A stretch of DNA of 64,000 nt, taken from contig JALEGB010000044.1 in the NCBI GenBank assembly GCA_022760355.1, forward strand, positions 17,064 through 81,063, given 5' to 3'. Shown here piece by piece: positions 1 through 8,852 of the stretch; positions within the stretch are counted from its first letter, which is position 1; each line of letters opens with the position of its first letter. The notes under the pieces are model-generated. The model searched no databases, was not told the origin of the DNA, and was given only the letters and a program-made list of their open reading frames with translations. Origin of the DNA: Neomegalonema sp. Its GTDB lineage: Bacteria > Pseudomonadota > Alphaproteobacteria > Rhodobacterales > Rhodobacteraceae. The position numbers were made by a program, and so were the translations under genes.

Positions 1-600
1 GACTGGCTGATCCCGCGACTGGATGATTGGTATCGAGACCCCAGCCGGCCGCGCATTCGGATTATCGCCGAGCTCAATTTGATCACGCGCGAATCGATGA
101 TCAATGATGGCGTCGATATCGCCATCCGATTTGATCCCTATGACTATCCCGACTTGGTTGTGCAGAATTTGTTGGAGGAGACGCTATGCCCGGTGTGCGC
201 GCCGACGCATCCTCTGCCGGCGAATGAGGGCGATTTTGAGCGGTTCTTGCGGGACGCCAATCTCATCCATGACGCGCAAGCCTGGGAAGGCGCGCCCCCT
301 TCCACCGAGTGGGAAACGTGGCTGCGCGTCGCAGGGTTCGGTCATATCTCCCACGACAGGGGCGATTTTTTCAATTTGAACCACGTGGCGACGCGCGCGG
401 CCGTTCATGGTCAGGGCGTCGCGATCGGCCGCAGCCTGCTGGTGCGCGACCATCTCAAAAAAGGCGAGCTGGTGCAGCCAATCGACTCGTCGATCAAGAG
501 CCGGGGCATGTACCGGCTGATTACACTGCTCAGCCCTACCGCCAACTCGGACATCAGCCTCTTTATTCACTGGCTGACGCAAAAACTCGACGACGAATAA
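1..600 (+). CDS. LysR-family transcriptional regulator, 3' part (N-terminus outside window)
   Basis: The reading frame is open from the first base of the window and stops at 598-600, so the N-terminal winged-helix DNA-binding domain is missing and only the effector-binding part, about 199 residues, is visible. The visible part has the typical GcvA-like LysR substrate domain pattern: a stretch on 'intensity' (DGVDIAIRF), then a predicted loss of fine ligand contacts, a LCPVCAPTHPL segment, and a late GVAIGRSLLVRDHL helix followed by a short C-terminal tail. The family controls a neighbouring or divergent gene in response to a small ligand. The ligand and target cannot be told from this fragment. 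An internal ATG at 106 is not the true start because homologous sequence continues upstream of it. Confidence 0.85.
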   Translation, partial: DWLIPRLDDWYRDPSRPRIRIIAELNLITRESMINDGVDIAIRFDPYDYPDLVVQNLLEETLCPVCAPTHPLPANEGDFERFLRDANLIHDAQAWEGAPPSTEWETWLRVAGFGHISHDRGDFFNLNHVATRAAVHGQGVAIGRSLLVRDHLKKGELVQPIDSSIKSRGMYRLITLLSPTANSDISLFIHWLTQKLDDE

Positions 601-607
601 GCTGCTG

Positions 608-625
608 GGGCTAGGGTGCGAACTC
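608..625 (+). repeat. 18-bp repeat, copy 1 (second copy at 30021-30038)
   Basis: The 18 bases GGGCTAGGGTGCGAACTC occur here, just after the LysR gene, and again without change at 30021-30038, just after the ChaC-like gene. Both copies sit immediately downstream of a stop codon and read in the same direction as the upstream gene. No function is known to me; it may be a dispersed intergenic repeat family. Confidence 0.5.
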
Positions 626-640
626 TTAAATCCGACGGCG

Positions 641-1054
641 TCAGGCGGTGAACACCTGTTCCATGTCGGCGAAGCCCTTAACTTCGATCGGGTTGCCGCT
701 TGGATCATAGAAGAACATCGTCCACTGTTCGCCGGGTTGTCCTTCAAAACGGACGGTCGGGGGCAGGACGAAGTCGATCCCCTCCTTCGTCAGCTTCTCG
801 GCGAGCGCGCGCCAATCCTCCAGCTGCAGCACCACGCCAAGATGAGGCATCGGCACCATATGATCGCCGACTTTGCCGGTCGCCGAGGTTTTGAACGGTT
901 CGCCCAGATGCAGCGAGATCTGATGGCCAAAGAAAGAGAAGTCGACCCAAGTTTCGGTGGAGCGCCCTTCCTCGCCGCCAAGGACCCGGCCGTAGAAGTC
1001 TCGCGCAGCGGCGAGATCTGAGACATTATAGGCAAGATGGAAGGGGGTGAGCAT
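641..1054 (-). CDS. VOC superfamily protein (glyoxalase/dioxygenase-like)
   Basis: This 137-residue protein has the two-module beta-alpha-beta-beta-beta fold signature of the vicinal oxygen chelate superfamily. It opens with a FHLAYNV strand carrying a candidate metal-binding His at residue 5, followed by AARDFYGRVLG, and closes with FFYDPSGNPIEVKGF, whose Glu is the usual second-module metal ligand. A His in the middle (HLGVVLQ) would be the third ligand. Family members include glyoxalase I, dioxygenases and resistance proteins, and the sequence does not decide among them. It is convergent with the LysR fragment, so there is no operon evidence for a substrate. The ATG start at 1054 gives a complete first strand. 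Confidence 0.85.
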   Translation of the reverse strand: MLTPFHLAYNVSDLAAARDFYGRVLGGEEGRSTETWVDFSFFGHQISLHLGEPFKTSATGKVGDHMVPMPHLGVVLQLEDWRALAEKLTKEGIDFVLPPTVRFEGQPGEQWTMFFYDPSGNPIEVKGFADMEQVFTA

Positions 1055-1229
1055 GTTCTCAAAGTCCTTGTCGATATGGGCTCTCCATCATGAAGCGCGC
1101 CGCGTTGCGGCGTTCAAGAGCTGTTTGCGTGGCGGCGCGTCATTCGTTGTTGCGTTCAACAGTGGTCGACTCTGGCGCCCTGGTTCCTATATCTCGGCCG
1201 CTGAGTAGGAGTAAGGAGCCGCAACCGCT

Positions 1230-2987
1230 ATGAACCTGTTCGCCGAGATCGAAGCGCGCGTAAACGCTGCGCTCGACGCCATGACTGAAGCTGGCGATCT
1301 GCCCGAGGGCCTGCCGCGCAACGGCGTCTCGGTGGAGCCTCCGCGTGATCCGGCCCATGGCGACATGGCGACCAACGCGGCGATGGCGCTGGCCAAGCCA
1401 GCCAAGCAGAAGCCGCGCGATGTCGCAGAAAAGCTGGCGGCGCAGCTGCGCGAAGCGCCGGAGATCGAAAGCGCTGAAATTGCGGGCCCCGGTTTTATCA
1501 ATCTGCGCCTGGATCCGGCCGCATGGCGGCGGGTGGTCAAGGCCGCGCTGCAGGCGGGCGCCGCGTTCGGTCGCCCTGATTTGCCAGCGGATGAGCGGCT
1601 GAAGATCAACATTGAGTATGTTTCGGCCAACCCGACCGGACCGCTTCATGTCGGCCACACTCGCGGGGCTGTGTTCGGAGACGCGCTGGCGCGTTTGTTG
1701 GATTTCGTCGGGCATGACGTCACGAAAGAATATTACATCAATGATGGCGGCGCGCAGGTCGATGTTCTGGCTCGGTCCAGCTATCTGCGCTACCGCGAGG
1801 CGCATGGCGAAGCCATTGAGATTCCGGAAGGGCTGTATCCGGGCGACTATCTGAAGCCGGTCGGCGCGGCGCTGAAGGAAAAGTTTGGCGATACGTTGCT
1901 TGAGGCGCCTGAGGATGAGTGGCTGGCGACGGTGCGGGAGGCCGCCACGGACGCGATGATGGACCTGATCCGGGAGGATCTGGCGGCGCTTGGCGTGGAG
2001 ATGGACGTCTATTTCTCCGAGAAGTCGCTCTATGGCGGCGGTCGGATCGAGGCGGCCTTGGCCAGCCTCGAAGAGAAGGGGCTGATCTATGAGGGCGTGC
2101 TGGAGCCGCCCAAGGGCAAGACGCCGGAGGATTGGGAGCCGCGGGAGCAGACGCTGTTTCGCTCAACCGATTATGGCGATGATGTCGATCGGCCGGTGAA
2201 GAAGTCTGACGGCTCCTGGACGTATTTTGCGCCGGATATCGCCTATCACTATGACAAGGTTGAGCGCGGCTTTGATGAGCTGGTCGATATTTTCGGCGCG
2301 GATCATGGCGGCTATGTGAAACGGATGACTGCGGCCGTCGCGGCGCTGTCCAACAATCGGGTCGCGCTGGAGATCAAGCTGTGTCAGCTGGTGAAGCTGT
2401 TTAAGAACGGCATGCCGTTCACCATGTCCAAGCGCGCCGGCACCTTTGTGACGCTGCGGGACGTGTTGGCGGAAGTTGGGCCGGACGTGACCCGCTTCGT
2501 TATGCTGACCCGGAAGAATGACGCGCCGTTGGATTTCGATTTCGCCAAAGCGCTTGAGCAGTCCAAAGATAACCCGGTTTATTATGTGCAGTATGCGCAC
2601 GCTCGGATTTGTTCCGCCATGCGTGAGGCGGCGCGGGTGCTGGGCGAGGAGGCGGTGACGCCAGAGGCTTTGGCGGCAGCGCCGTTGGAGCGGCTGGACG
2701 CCGAGCCGCAATGGGCGTTGGCGAAGAAAACGGCTGAGTGGCCGCGGTTGCTGCTATCGGCGGCGAAAGCGCGCGAGCCGCATCGGATTGCGTTCTATCT
2801 TTACGATTTGGCCACCAGTTTCCACGCTCATTACAACGAAGGTTACGAGAACCCTGCTTTGCGATTCGTGCAGGAGGCGGATCGCGAGGGCAGCCAGGCG
2901 CGACTGGCGCTCGCATGCGCCGCTCGCGCGGCGATTGCGGCGGGGCTGGGCGTGCTTGGGGTGACCCCGGTGGAAGAAATGCGCTAA
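1230..2987 (+). CDS. argS: Arginine--tRNA ligase
   Basis: The 585-residue product is a class Ic aminoacyl-tRNA synthetase that charges tRNA-Arg with arginine in the cytoplasm. An N-terminal Add-1-type domain (about 1-110) precedes the Rossmann catalytic domain with the HIGH-type signature HVGH at residues 140-143, within [10 protein letters not shown], and the KMSKS-type loop TMSKR at 398-402. The C-terminal DALR anticodon-binding domain ends in GVTPVEEMR, a common ending for bacterial ArgS. The length fits the family. It is followed 57 bp later by a SPOR protein, then nagZ, scpA and scpB, an arrangement widely conserved in Alphaproteobacteria, which supports the call. A ribosome-binding AGGAG lies before the ATG. 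Confidence 0.98.
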   Translation: MNLFAEIEARVNAALDAMTEAGDLPEGLPRNGVSVEPPRDPAHGDMATNAAMALAKPAKQKPRDVAEKLAAQLREAPEIESAEIAGPGFINLRLDPAAWRRVVKAALQAGAAFGRPDLPADERLKINIEYVSANPTGPLHVGHTRGAVFGDALARLLDFVGHDVTKEYYINDGGAQVDVLARSSYLRYREAHGEAIEIPEGLYPGDYLKPVGAALKEKFGDTLLEAPEDEWLATVREAATDAMMDLIREDLAALGVEMDVYFSEKSLYGGGRIEAALASLEEKGLIYEGVLEPPKGKTPEDWEPREQTLFRSTDYGDDVDRPVKKSDGSWTYFAPDIAYHYDKVERGFDELVDIFGADHGGYVKRMTAAVAALSNNRVALEIKLCQLVKLFKNGMPFTMSKRAGTFVTLRDVLAEVGPDVTRFVMLTRKNDAPLDFDFAKALEQSKDNPVYYVQYAHARICSAMREAARVLGEEAVTPEALAAAPLERLDAEPQWALAKKTAEWPRLLLSAAKAREPHRIAFYLYDLATSFHAHYNEGYENPALRFVQEADREGSQARLALACAARAAIAAGLGVLGVTPVEEMR

Positions 2988-3044
2988 CGTCTCCGCCAGA
3001 CGCGCGTCCGGCGACTGTGCGCCAGGAGACAGCTGGAGTAGAAA

Positions 3045-4094
3045 ATGGCCTATTCGACGGGATGGGACGATCCCCAAGACGCGCCTGAGCCACGGTCGCG
3101 CGGATTGGCGGACATGGTGAAGACGGCCCTTTGGGCGGCGGCGGGCCTTGGCGCCATCGTGATCGCTGTCATGGGCGCATACTCGCTCGGCGTTCGTGAT
3201 GCGGAGCATGTGGTTGCGATGAAGGGCGCCGTATGGCGCAGCAAGCCGGCGGATCCAGGCGGATCGCCTGTTCCTGGCGCGGAAAGCCCAGCCTACAGCG
3301 CGCTGGGCCCTGCGGCGGTTGACCCTGCGACGGGCTTGCGCAAGTCCGGCGCGCCGGAACGCCCGACCGCCGCGGATGCGGCCGCCGCCAAGGATCGCGT
3401 GGCGCTTGCGGACGCGCCGCCGGTTGAGAAAAAATCCTTCCTCGATTTGGTGAGCAAAGCGGTCGAAACGCCGGAAGCCTCCACCCGCCGGCGTACGGTG
3501 GAGCTGGCGCCAGCGAAGCCTCGTGAGAGCGCCGCGGTGAAGATCGGGCCGGAGCGCGAGGATCTGCCGCCAAACGCTGGGCCAGGATCGCCCCCGACCC
3601 CGCCCGCGACCGCCGCCTATCGCCGCCCTGGCTCTGCGCCCGCCGACACGCCGCCTGAGGCTGAGGCGGCCGCGCTGGATGAACGCGCGCTGACGCCTCC
3701 GGGCCGTTCGATGGCGCCAAAGCCGGTCGAAACCGCCGCGGCGGCTCCGAAGCCGGCGACGCCGCCAAAGCCGGTTGAGATCGCCCCAGCGGCGCGAAAA
3801 GTTGAGACGACGGCGACTGCGCCCGTTCGCCGCCGCCCCGCGGGGCCTGCGATGTTCCAGGTTCAGCTCGCTGCGTTGGACAGCGTTGACGCAGTTGAGA
3901 AGCGCTGGAGCTCGATTAAGAAGCGGCACTCGGACATTCTCGGCGGCCATAAGCTGGATATTCAGCCCTTCAACGTCGACAAGCTCCGCTTGTACCGCCT
4001 TCGCGTCGGCAACTTCACCAGCCGGGCTGAGGCGAGCGAACTGTGCAAGGCCTTGAGCTCGCGCGGCGTGGACTGCTTTCCGACGACGCGATAA
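3045..4094 (+). CDS. SPOR domain-containing cell-envelope protein
   Basis: The 349-residue product has a short cytoplasmic N-terminus, one transmembrane helix at about residues 22-45, a long Ala/Pro/Lys-rich periplasmic linker, and a C-terminal SPOR domain (about 270-349) starting near MFQVQLAALDSVDAVEKRW and ending in SSRGVDCFPTTR. SPOR domains bind denuded peptidoglycan glycan strands, often at the division septum. The gene lies between argS and nagZ, and nagZ acts on the same polymer's turnover products, so a role in septal peptidoglycan or division is likely but inferred. The linker is low-complexity and should evolve fast; only the TM segment and SPOR domain are expected to be conserved. 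Confidence 0.9.
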   Translation: MAYSTGWDDPQDAPEPRSRGLADMVKTALWAAAGLGAIVIAVMGAYSLGVRDAEHVVAMKGAVWRSKPADPGGSPVPGAESPAYSALGPAAVDPATGLRKSGAPERPTAADAAAAKDRVALADAPPVEKKSFLDLVSKAVETPEASTRRRTVELAPAKPRESAAVKIGPEREDLPPNAGPGSPPTPPATAAYRRPGSAPADTPPEAEAAALDERALTPPGRSMAPKPVETAAAAPKPATPPKPVEIAPAARKVETTATAPVRRRPAGPAMFQVQLAALDSVDAVEKRWSSIKKRHSDILGGHKLDIQPFNVDKLRLYRLRVGNFTSRAEASELCKALSSRGVDCFPTTR

Positions 4095-4111
4095 TCTCCT
4101 TGTGAAGGCGT

Positions 4112-4161
4112 GTTGAGCCAGCAGGCTCAACCGCAACGCATCCGGCCCGTCCGGCGTTGCG
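4112..4161 (+). other. Two consecutive hairpins between the SPOR gene and nagZ
   Basis: Arms GTTGAGCC (4112-4119) and GGCTCAAC (4124-4131) form an 8-bp stem with an AGCA loop. Right after it CGCAACGC (4132-4139) pairs with GCGTTGCG (4154-4161). There is no T-run after either, so they are not classic intrinsic terminators; mRNA stabilisation or a processing site are alternatives. Confidence 0.5.
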
Positions 4162-4239
4162 GCGCGCATTGGCCATGGAGGTCGCGTCGTTGCGCTGATG
4201 GGCGCATCTATGCGCTTCTGACGCGACGAGGATGCGAGT

Positions 4240-5379
4240 TTGAACGACAATGGCATGGGCGAGCCCCCGCACAATGGGACGCAAGCCGGCGCGGCGCGCC
4301 AAGCGCCCTACGAGACAGCGCCTTCCGGTTCCCGCGCGGCGATCGTCGGCGTTTCCGGCGCGGCGCTCAGCGCCAGCGAAGCTGACTTCCTAAGCGATGC
4401 GAAGCCATGGGGCGCAATCCTCTTTGCCCGCAATATTGTCTCGCCGGACCAGGTGAAAGCGCTGGTCCACGAAATTCGCGCGGCTCTGGGGTGGCGGGCG
4501 CCAATTCTTATTGACCAGGAGGGCGGCCGGGTCGCTCGGTTGCGCGGACCTCATTGGCGCGAGTGGCCTGCGGTCGGCGATTGGTGCGTCGCGGCGGATC
4601 AGGGCGCATTGTCCGAGCAACAGCTGTGGGAGGCGCTCTGGCTGCGGTATCGGCTGATCGCGGCTGAATTGCTGGAGCTGGGGATCGATGTCGACTGCGC
4701 GCCGCTGCTGGATCTTCGGCTGCCTGGCGCGCATGACGTGATTGGCGATCGCGCGCTGGGGGCGACCGCGGCGACCGTGGCGGCGCGCGCTGCGGCGATT
4801 GCGGAAGGGTTGCACGCAGGCGGCGTTCTTTCGGTTGTAAAGCACATCCCCGGCCATGGCCGGGCGGACTTAGACAGCCATGCGGCGACGCCGCGCATAG
4901 ACGCCAGCTGGGCTGAGCTTTCGCAGACGGATTTCGCCGCCTTCGCCGCGCTGGCGGATCTGCCGCTGGGCATGACGGCGCACGTTATTTACGAAGCGGT
5001 GGACCCAGGCCAGATTGCGACGACGTCCGCGAAAGTTATTCAAGATGTGGTGCGCGAAGAGATTGGGTTCGACGGTTTGTTGATGACGGACGATTTGTCG
5101 ATGGGCGCAATGGCGGGCGGCTTTTCCGAACGCGCCGCCGACGCGCTGGCCGCAGGGTGTGACATTGTGCTCCACTGCAATGGCGATCTGGCGGAGATGC
5201 AGGAGGCGATGCGCGGCGTCGGCCTGTTGCAGGGCGACGCGCGCCGCCGGGCGGACGCGGCGATGCGGGCGCGACTGTCTCCGGAGCCCTTCGACGTTGC
5301 GGAGGCTTTGGCCCGCTTGGATGCGCTGGCGCCGCCGGGCTGGCGAGGGGCGTTGAGCACGGAAGGAGCCGACGCATGA
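4240..5379 (+). CDS. nagZ: Beta-N-acetylhexosaminidase (glycoside hydrolase family 3)
   Basis: NagZ removes N-acetylglucosamine from anhydro-muropeptides in the cytoplasm during peptidoglycan recycling. The 379-residue product carries the GH3 signature KHIPGHG at residues 201-207, followed by DSH, which supplies the general acid/base His-Asp pair, and the nucleophile loop MTDDLSMGAM (Asp284/Asp285). IDQEGGRVARL near residue 90 is the usual substrate-binding segment. The chosen start is a TTG with GAGG about eight bases upstream; the ATG at 4255 would remove only five residues. Its stop overlaps the scpA start in an ATGA junction, so the two are translationally coupled. Confidence 0.96.
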   Translation: MNDNGMGEPPHNGTQAGAARQAPYETAPSGSRAAIVGVSGAALSASEADFLSDAKPWGAILFARNIVSPDQVKALVHEIRAALGWRAPILIDQEGGRVARLRGPHWREWPAVGDWCVAADQGALSEQQLWEALWLRYRLIAAELLELGIDVDCAPLLDLRLPGAHDVIGDRALGATAATVAARAAAIAEGLHAGGVLSVVKHIPGHGRADLDSHAATPRIDASWAELSQTDFAAFAALADLPLGMTAHVIYEAVDPGQIATTSAKVIQDVVREEIGFDGLLMTDDLSMGAMAGGFSERAADALAAGCDIVLHCNGDLAEMQEAMRGVGLLQGDARRRADAAMRARLSPEPFDVAEALARLDALAPPGWRGALSTEGADA

Positions 5380-6314
5380 GCGCCGACGACGAAAAAGGGG
5401 GCGCGCCGCGGCCGGCCGACGGGGCGCAAAGCGCTGATGGTCAGCAGGGGCTATTCGAAACGGCGGAGCGTGAAGAGCCGTTGATGCTGTCGCTCGACGG
5501 TTTCGAGGGGCCGCTCCATATGCTCCTCGAGTTGGCGCTGAAGCAAAAGGTGGATCTTCGCAAGATCGCGATGCTGCCGCTGGCGGAGCAGTATTTGTCC
5601 TTCATTCGCGAGGCGCGCCGATTGCGGCTGGATATTGCTGGCGATTATTTGGTGACGGCGGCCTATCTCGCCTACATGAAGTCGCGAATGCTGCTGCCCA
5701 AAATCGCTGAAGAGGATGACGAGCCGAGCGGCGAGGAGCTGGCGGCGCATCTGGCGTTTCAGCTGGAGCGGCTGCATGGCATGCGTCGGGCTGCCGATGA
5801 TATTTTTGGCCGTGAACAGCTGGGAAGAGACTTCTTCATTCGTGGCGAGCCCGAGAAGCGGCGCATTGCGACCCGGGTCGAATGGATCGCGACACAGCAT
5901 GATTTGCTGATGGCCTATTCGCGCCAAGCCAGTAAAAAGAGCTTCCAGCCGCTGCATCTGGATCGTCGAGCGGTAATCGCAATCGACGAGGCGTTGGTGC
6001 GTTTGCGCAAGGCGCTTGGATCGCAAATGGAATGGGAAGAGCTGTACAGCTACTTGGCTCCGGAATGGCGAGACGCTGATCACGCCCGATCCGCCGTCGC
6101 CAGCACCTTCGCCGCGACTCTGGAGTTGGCTAAGCTAGGGCGCGTATTTCTGCGTCAGGATGAACATTTTGCGCCGCTGATGGTGATGCCGCGAGAGGAG
6201 GGCGATCGCGCCCGCGCTGCGTCGACTGAGGAGGCTGCGGGCGATAGCGCTGAGGATGCGACCGCAAAGCGGATCGAGGCGGCGCGTCGGACGAGACGAG
6301 GAAGCGCAGCATGA
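5376..6314 (+). CDS. scpA: Segregation and condensation protein A
   Basis: ScpA is the kleisin subunit that bridges the heads of the Smc dimer and recruits ScpB in the bacterial condensin complex. The 312-residue product has the conserved kleisin N-terminus after about 35 variable residues (LSLDGFEGPLHMLLELALKQKVDLRKI), then YLVTAAYLAYMKSRMLLP. The C-terminal winged helix contains STFAATLELAKLGRV, the usual Smc-cap contact. The start codon overlaps the nagZ stop and its own stop overlaps the scpB start (ATGA on both sides), giving a tight nagZ-scpA-scpB operon. The smc gene is not in the window. Confidence 0.96.
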   Translation: MSADDEKGGAPRPADGAQSADGQQGLFETAEREEPLMLSLDGFEGPLHMLLELALKQKVDLRKIAMLPLAEQYLSFIREARRLRLDIAGDYLVTAAYLAYMKSRMLLPKIAEEDDEPSGEELAAHLAFQLERLHGMRRAADDIFGREQLGRDFFIRGEPEKRRIATRVEWIATQHDLLMAYSRQASKKSFQPLHLDRRAVIAIDEALVRLRKALGSQMEWEELYSYLAPEWRDADHARSAVASTFAATLELAKLGRVFLRQDEHFAPLMVMPREEGDRARAASTEEAAGDSAEDATAKRIEAARRTRRGSAA

Positions 6315-7210
6315 TCCGATTTCCCTTTCCACGCGCGCGGCGGGACGCGGAGGAGGCGGACGCGCCCGCCATCGGCGATGGCGGGCAAGAGACGCCGAAG
6401 GCGGAGGCGCCCGTAGACGCCGCAGCTGAGTCTGCGCCCGCCGAGGCTCCGGCGGCGGAGCCGTCGGTCCACGTCGCGAATGAGGCGGCGCGCCGGATCG
6501 CCGAGGCTGTCGAAAGCGAACGTGCGGAGGAAGGCGCCGCGGCGCCCGTTGACCGTATGGGCGACGGCGCAATCGATATGGAAGAGCAGGAGCGAATGGT
6601 CGAAGCCATGCTGTTCGCTTCGGATCAACCGCTGTCGACGGCGGAGCTGGCGAGCCGAATGCCGATCGGGTGCGACGCCGCGGTGGCGGTGCGCCGGTTG
6701 GAGGAGCGGTATAAGGATCGCGGGGTGACGCTGGCGCGGGTGGCCGGGAAATGGGCGTTTCGCACCGCGTCTGATCTGGCGTATTTGCTGGTGGGCGAGG
6801 CGGTGGAGCAGCGAAAACTGTCGCGCGCAGCGATCGAGACGCTGGCGATCATCGCCTATCATCAACCGACGACGCGGGCTGAAATCGAAGAGATTCGGCA
6901 AGTTGGCGTGTCGAAGGGAACGATCGATCTGTTGATGGAGCTGGAGTGGATCAAACTCGGGCGCCGCCGTCAGACGCCGGGACGACCGGTCACCTTTGTC
7001 ACTACTGAGAAGTTTCTTGAGCATTTCGGCTTCGAAACGCTGCGCGACTTGCCGCGGCTGGAGGAGTTGCGTCAGGCGGGGCTGTTGGACAGCCGTCCGC
7101 CCGTTGGCTTTACGCCGCCGGAAAGCGACGAGGCGGCGGAGATCGACGAGTGGGCCGACGAGGATGATGATGAGCGAGATCGTCGTGATGAGCAGGACTT
7201 GCTCGTTTAG
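6311..7210 (+). CDS. scpB: Segregation and condensation protein B
   Basis: ScpB dimerises through winged-helix domains and binds the ScpA kleisin within the Smc-ScpAB condensin. The core (about residues 95-270) shows VEAMLFASDQPLS at the start of the first winged helix and AIETLAIIAYHQPTTRAEIEEIRQV in the second, then GRPVTFVTTEKFLEHFG. About 90 Ala/Glu/Pro-rich residues precede the core, longer than usual, and an acidic tail (DEWADEDDDE) follows. Whether the long N-terminus is translated is uncertain, but the ATG overlapping the scpA stop makes it the natural start. In many Alphaproteobacteria tatABC follow; here they do not. Confidence 0.95.
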   Translation: MIRFPFPRARRDAEEADAPAIGDGGQETPKAEAPVDAAAESAPAEAPAAEPSVHVANEAARRIAEAVESERAEEGAAAPVDRMGDGAIDMEEQERMVEAMLFASDQPLSTAELASRMPIGCDAAVAVRRLEERYKDRGVTLARVAGKWAFRTASDLAYLLVGEAVEQRKLSRAAIETLAIIAYHQPTTRAEIEEIRQVGVSKGTIDLLMELEWIKLGRRRQTPGRPVTFVTTEKFLEHFGFETLRDLPRLEELRQAGLLDSRPPVGFTPPESDEAAEIDEWADEDDDERDRRDEQDLLV

Positions 7211-7231
7211 CTCTGCAGGGAAGGGGCTGTG

Positions 7232-8008
7232 ATGTTCGGAATGTCGTTCTCGCGCCGCTCGGCGGCTGTGTTGGGGCTGTTGGCGTGCGCCCTTTCGACG
7301 TTCAAAGCGCCTGACGCGATGGTTGGGACCGCTGCGCATGCGGCGGAGTATGCGCCGAGTTGCCTGGACCTGTTTGAGCGCGGCTACCGCGCCGCGCCGG
7401 CCCAAGCGGCGGCCTGCGAAAAAGCGATGGTGACGGCTTGGGGCGCAGGCGACCTGCGGATGATTGAGGTTTATACGCGCATCGCGGCTGAGATCGCCGG
7501 GGTTCCAAAGCGAGCGCCTGAGGCGATCCCGCTACGGGCCAAGGCGGAGGCCCTGGCCCTGCGGTTGCATGGGCCCGACCATATCGAGACGGCCAAGATG
7601 TCGCTCGCTTACGTACAGACGCTGATCCTGGCGGGGCGTTGTGATGGGTTGGATCCGAGCGTTCGCGAGAGGCTGGATCGCGCCCGGAAGGGGTTTGTGG
7701 GGCTGCCGGCGTCCGAGCGGCGGGAGGATGGGATCCGCAGAGTGGCCGCGGCGTATGGCGATGCAAAGATCTATGCGCCGGCCGCCGATCTGTTGCCGCT
7801 CTTGGGCGATGCAATGACTGGAACGGATTGGCGATTGGTTGCTGAGTGGCGCAAAAAAGCGGGCGATGTGACTGGGGCTGAGGCGGCGCTCCGGGCAGGC
7901 GTAAAGGTGTCGAAAGCGCCGATCGTTCGCGCGCGCCTGATCCATTTGCTGAAGAAATCCTTGTTCGAGCGCGGGGATTTCGAGGCGTTAAGCCGTATGC
8001 CAAAGTAG
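7232..8008 (+). CDS. Secreted hypothetical protein downstream of scpB
   Basis: The product, 258 residues from the ATG at 7232, starts with a signal peptide (positively charged SRRS, hydrophobic AAVLGLLACAL, likely cleavage after the Ala-rich segment near residue 38) and continues as a mostly helical Ala/Leu-rich periplasmic protein. An arrangement of helices such as SLAYVQTLILAG and PAADLLPLLGDAM resembles degenerate TPR or Sel1-type repeats, but I do not recognise a family. A GTG one codon upstream is an alternative start. It follows scpB by 21 bp and may be read with it. Function is unknown. Confidence 0.75.
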   Translation: MFGMSFSRRSAAVLGLLACALSTFKAPDAMVGTAAHAAEYAPSCLDLFERGYRAAPAQAAACEKAMVTAWGAGDLRMIEVYTRIAAEIAGVPKRAPEAIPLRAKAEALALRLHGPDHIETAKMSLAYVQTLILAGRCDGLDPSVRERLDRARKGFVGLPASERREDGIRRVAAAYGDAKIYAPAADLLPLLGDAMTGTDWRLVAEWRKKAGDVTGAEAALRAGVKVSKAPIVRARLIHLLKKSLFERGDFEALSRMPK

Positions 8009-8356
8009 CGTGGCGGCCCAGCTGGCGGTCTGACGCTTGGTTGCGCGCCCGTCTGGCGGCGCGTGCGTCGATATCCAGCCCAAGAGAGGCCCCGTCGCGA
8101 CACTAGGGGGCATGCGTCGCAACGGGGCGCTGCGGCCTGCGCGAGGGATGCAGGTTCGCAACACCAACATGGTCTATTTCTGCGCGATGTTAAAGAGCGC
8201 TTGCTGACCTAACGCGCAAAAAAAAACGGAGGGTCTATTCGCCTACGCGAAAAACAGCGTTCAGCGATCCTATTTTCGCCACCAGCTCTGGTTAAACGAA
8301 CCTTGCTTCGCCATGTAACTGGCCGTGAAGCGTGAGAGCGTGGAAAGGAACGTGCT
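8009..8356. other. Intergenic region with a strong hairpin, no gene seen
   Basis: No convincing coding frame is present. The main structure is an imperfect 13-bp inverted repeat with arms 8089-8101 and 8116-8128, GCCCCGTCGCGAC against GTCGCAACGGGGC, with one C-A mismatch and a 14-base loop. No T-run follows, so it is not a typical terminator. A run of nine A at about 8218-8226 lies further down. An RNA gene is possible but not recognisable. Confidence 0.4.
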
Positions 8357-8569
8357 ATGTCTCGCGAAGATGACGATGGCGCCATACTTGGCCCTATCCT
8401 GCTTGTTATCGCGGTAATCTTTGGCATCGGCATCTACAACGAAGTGAAGAGCGCTTTCGGCCCGGCGGCTGAAAAGGACGAATATCGGGTCGCCGCCGAA
8501 TATGCGAAGCGTGCGAGCGAGGACCTTGAGCGCGCTGAGAAGGATGCGGCAACCGTCGCTGACAAGTAA
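8357..8569 (+). CDS. Small single-span membrane protein, unknown
   Basis: The 70-residue product has a short acidic N-terminus (SREDDDG), one transmembrane helix at about residues 9-27 (AILGPILLVIAVIFGIGIY) and a charged, probably alpha-helical C-terminal tail rich in Ala, Glu, Lys and Arg that could form a coiled coil. AAGGAACGT before the ATG provides a ribosome-binding site. It is not clearly part of an operon: the gene lies between the gene-free stretch at 8009-8356 and a parA-like gene 283 bp downstream. I recognise no family. Small membrane proteins of this kind often regulate a partner, but nothing here shows that. Confidence 0.65.
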   Translation: MSREDDDGAILGPILLVIAVIFGIGIYNEVKSAFGPAAEKDEYRVAAEYAKRASEDLERAEKDAATVADK

Positions 8570-8852
8570 GTTTGCAGCTGATGCAATGCAGCTGCCGCGC
8601 GCGCCATCAGGGCCGGGCGGTCGCCTGATTTGACCGCTGCCGGCCCAGCCGCGCCTTTCTCCTCGCCCCTCTGATCGAAAACTCCCATATCTCAGTCGGT
8701 TAGTCGTGTTCTTTTTGAGGGGCGACGCCACAAAGACTCGATGCGTCGCAGTTGAATAAATTTCGCTTCTTGACATCAAGCAAGACTAGACCTGCGCCTA
8801 TTTGGGCGGCTACTAAGGGTCTTCTACTAACTGGAGGAGGATGACATAGATC

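Noticed and set aside
8770..8800. TTGACA as a -35 box before the parA-like gene
   Set aside because: No good -10 hexamer at 16-18 bp spacing, so no promoter is called.
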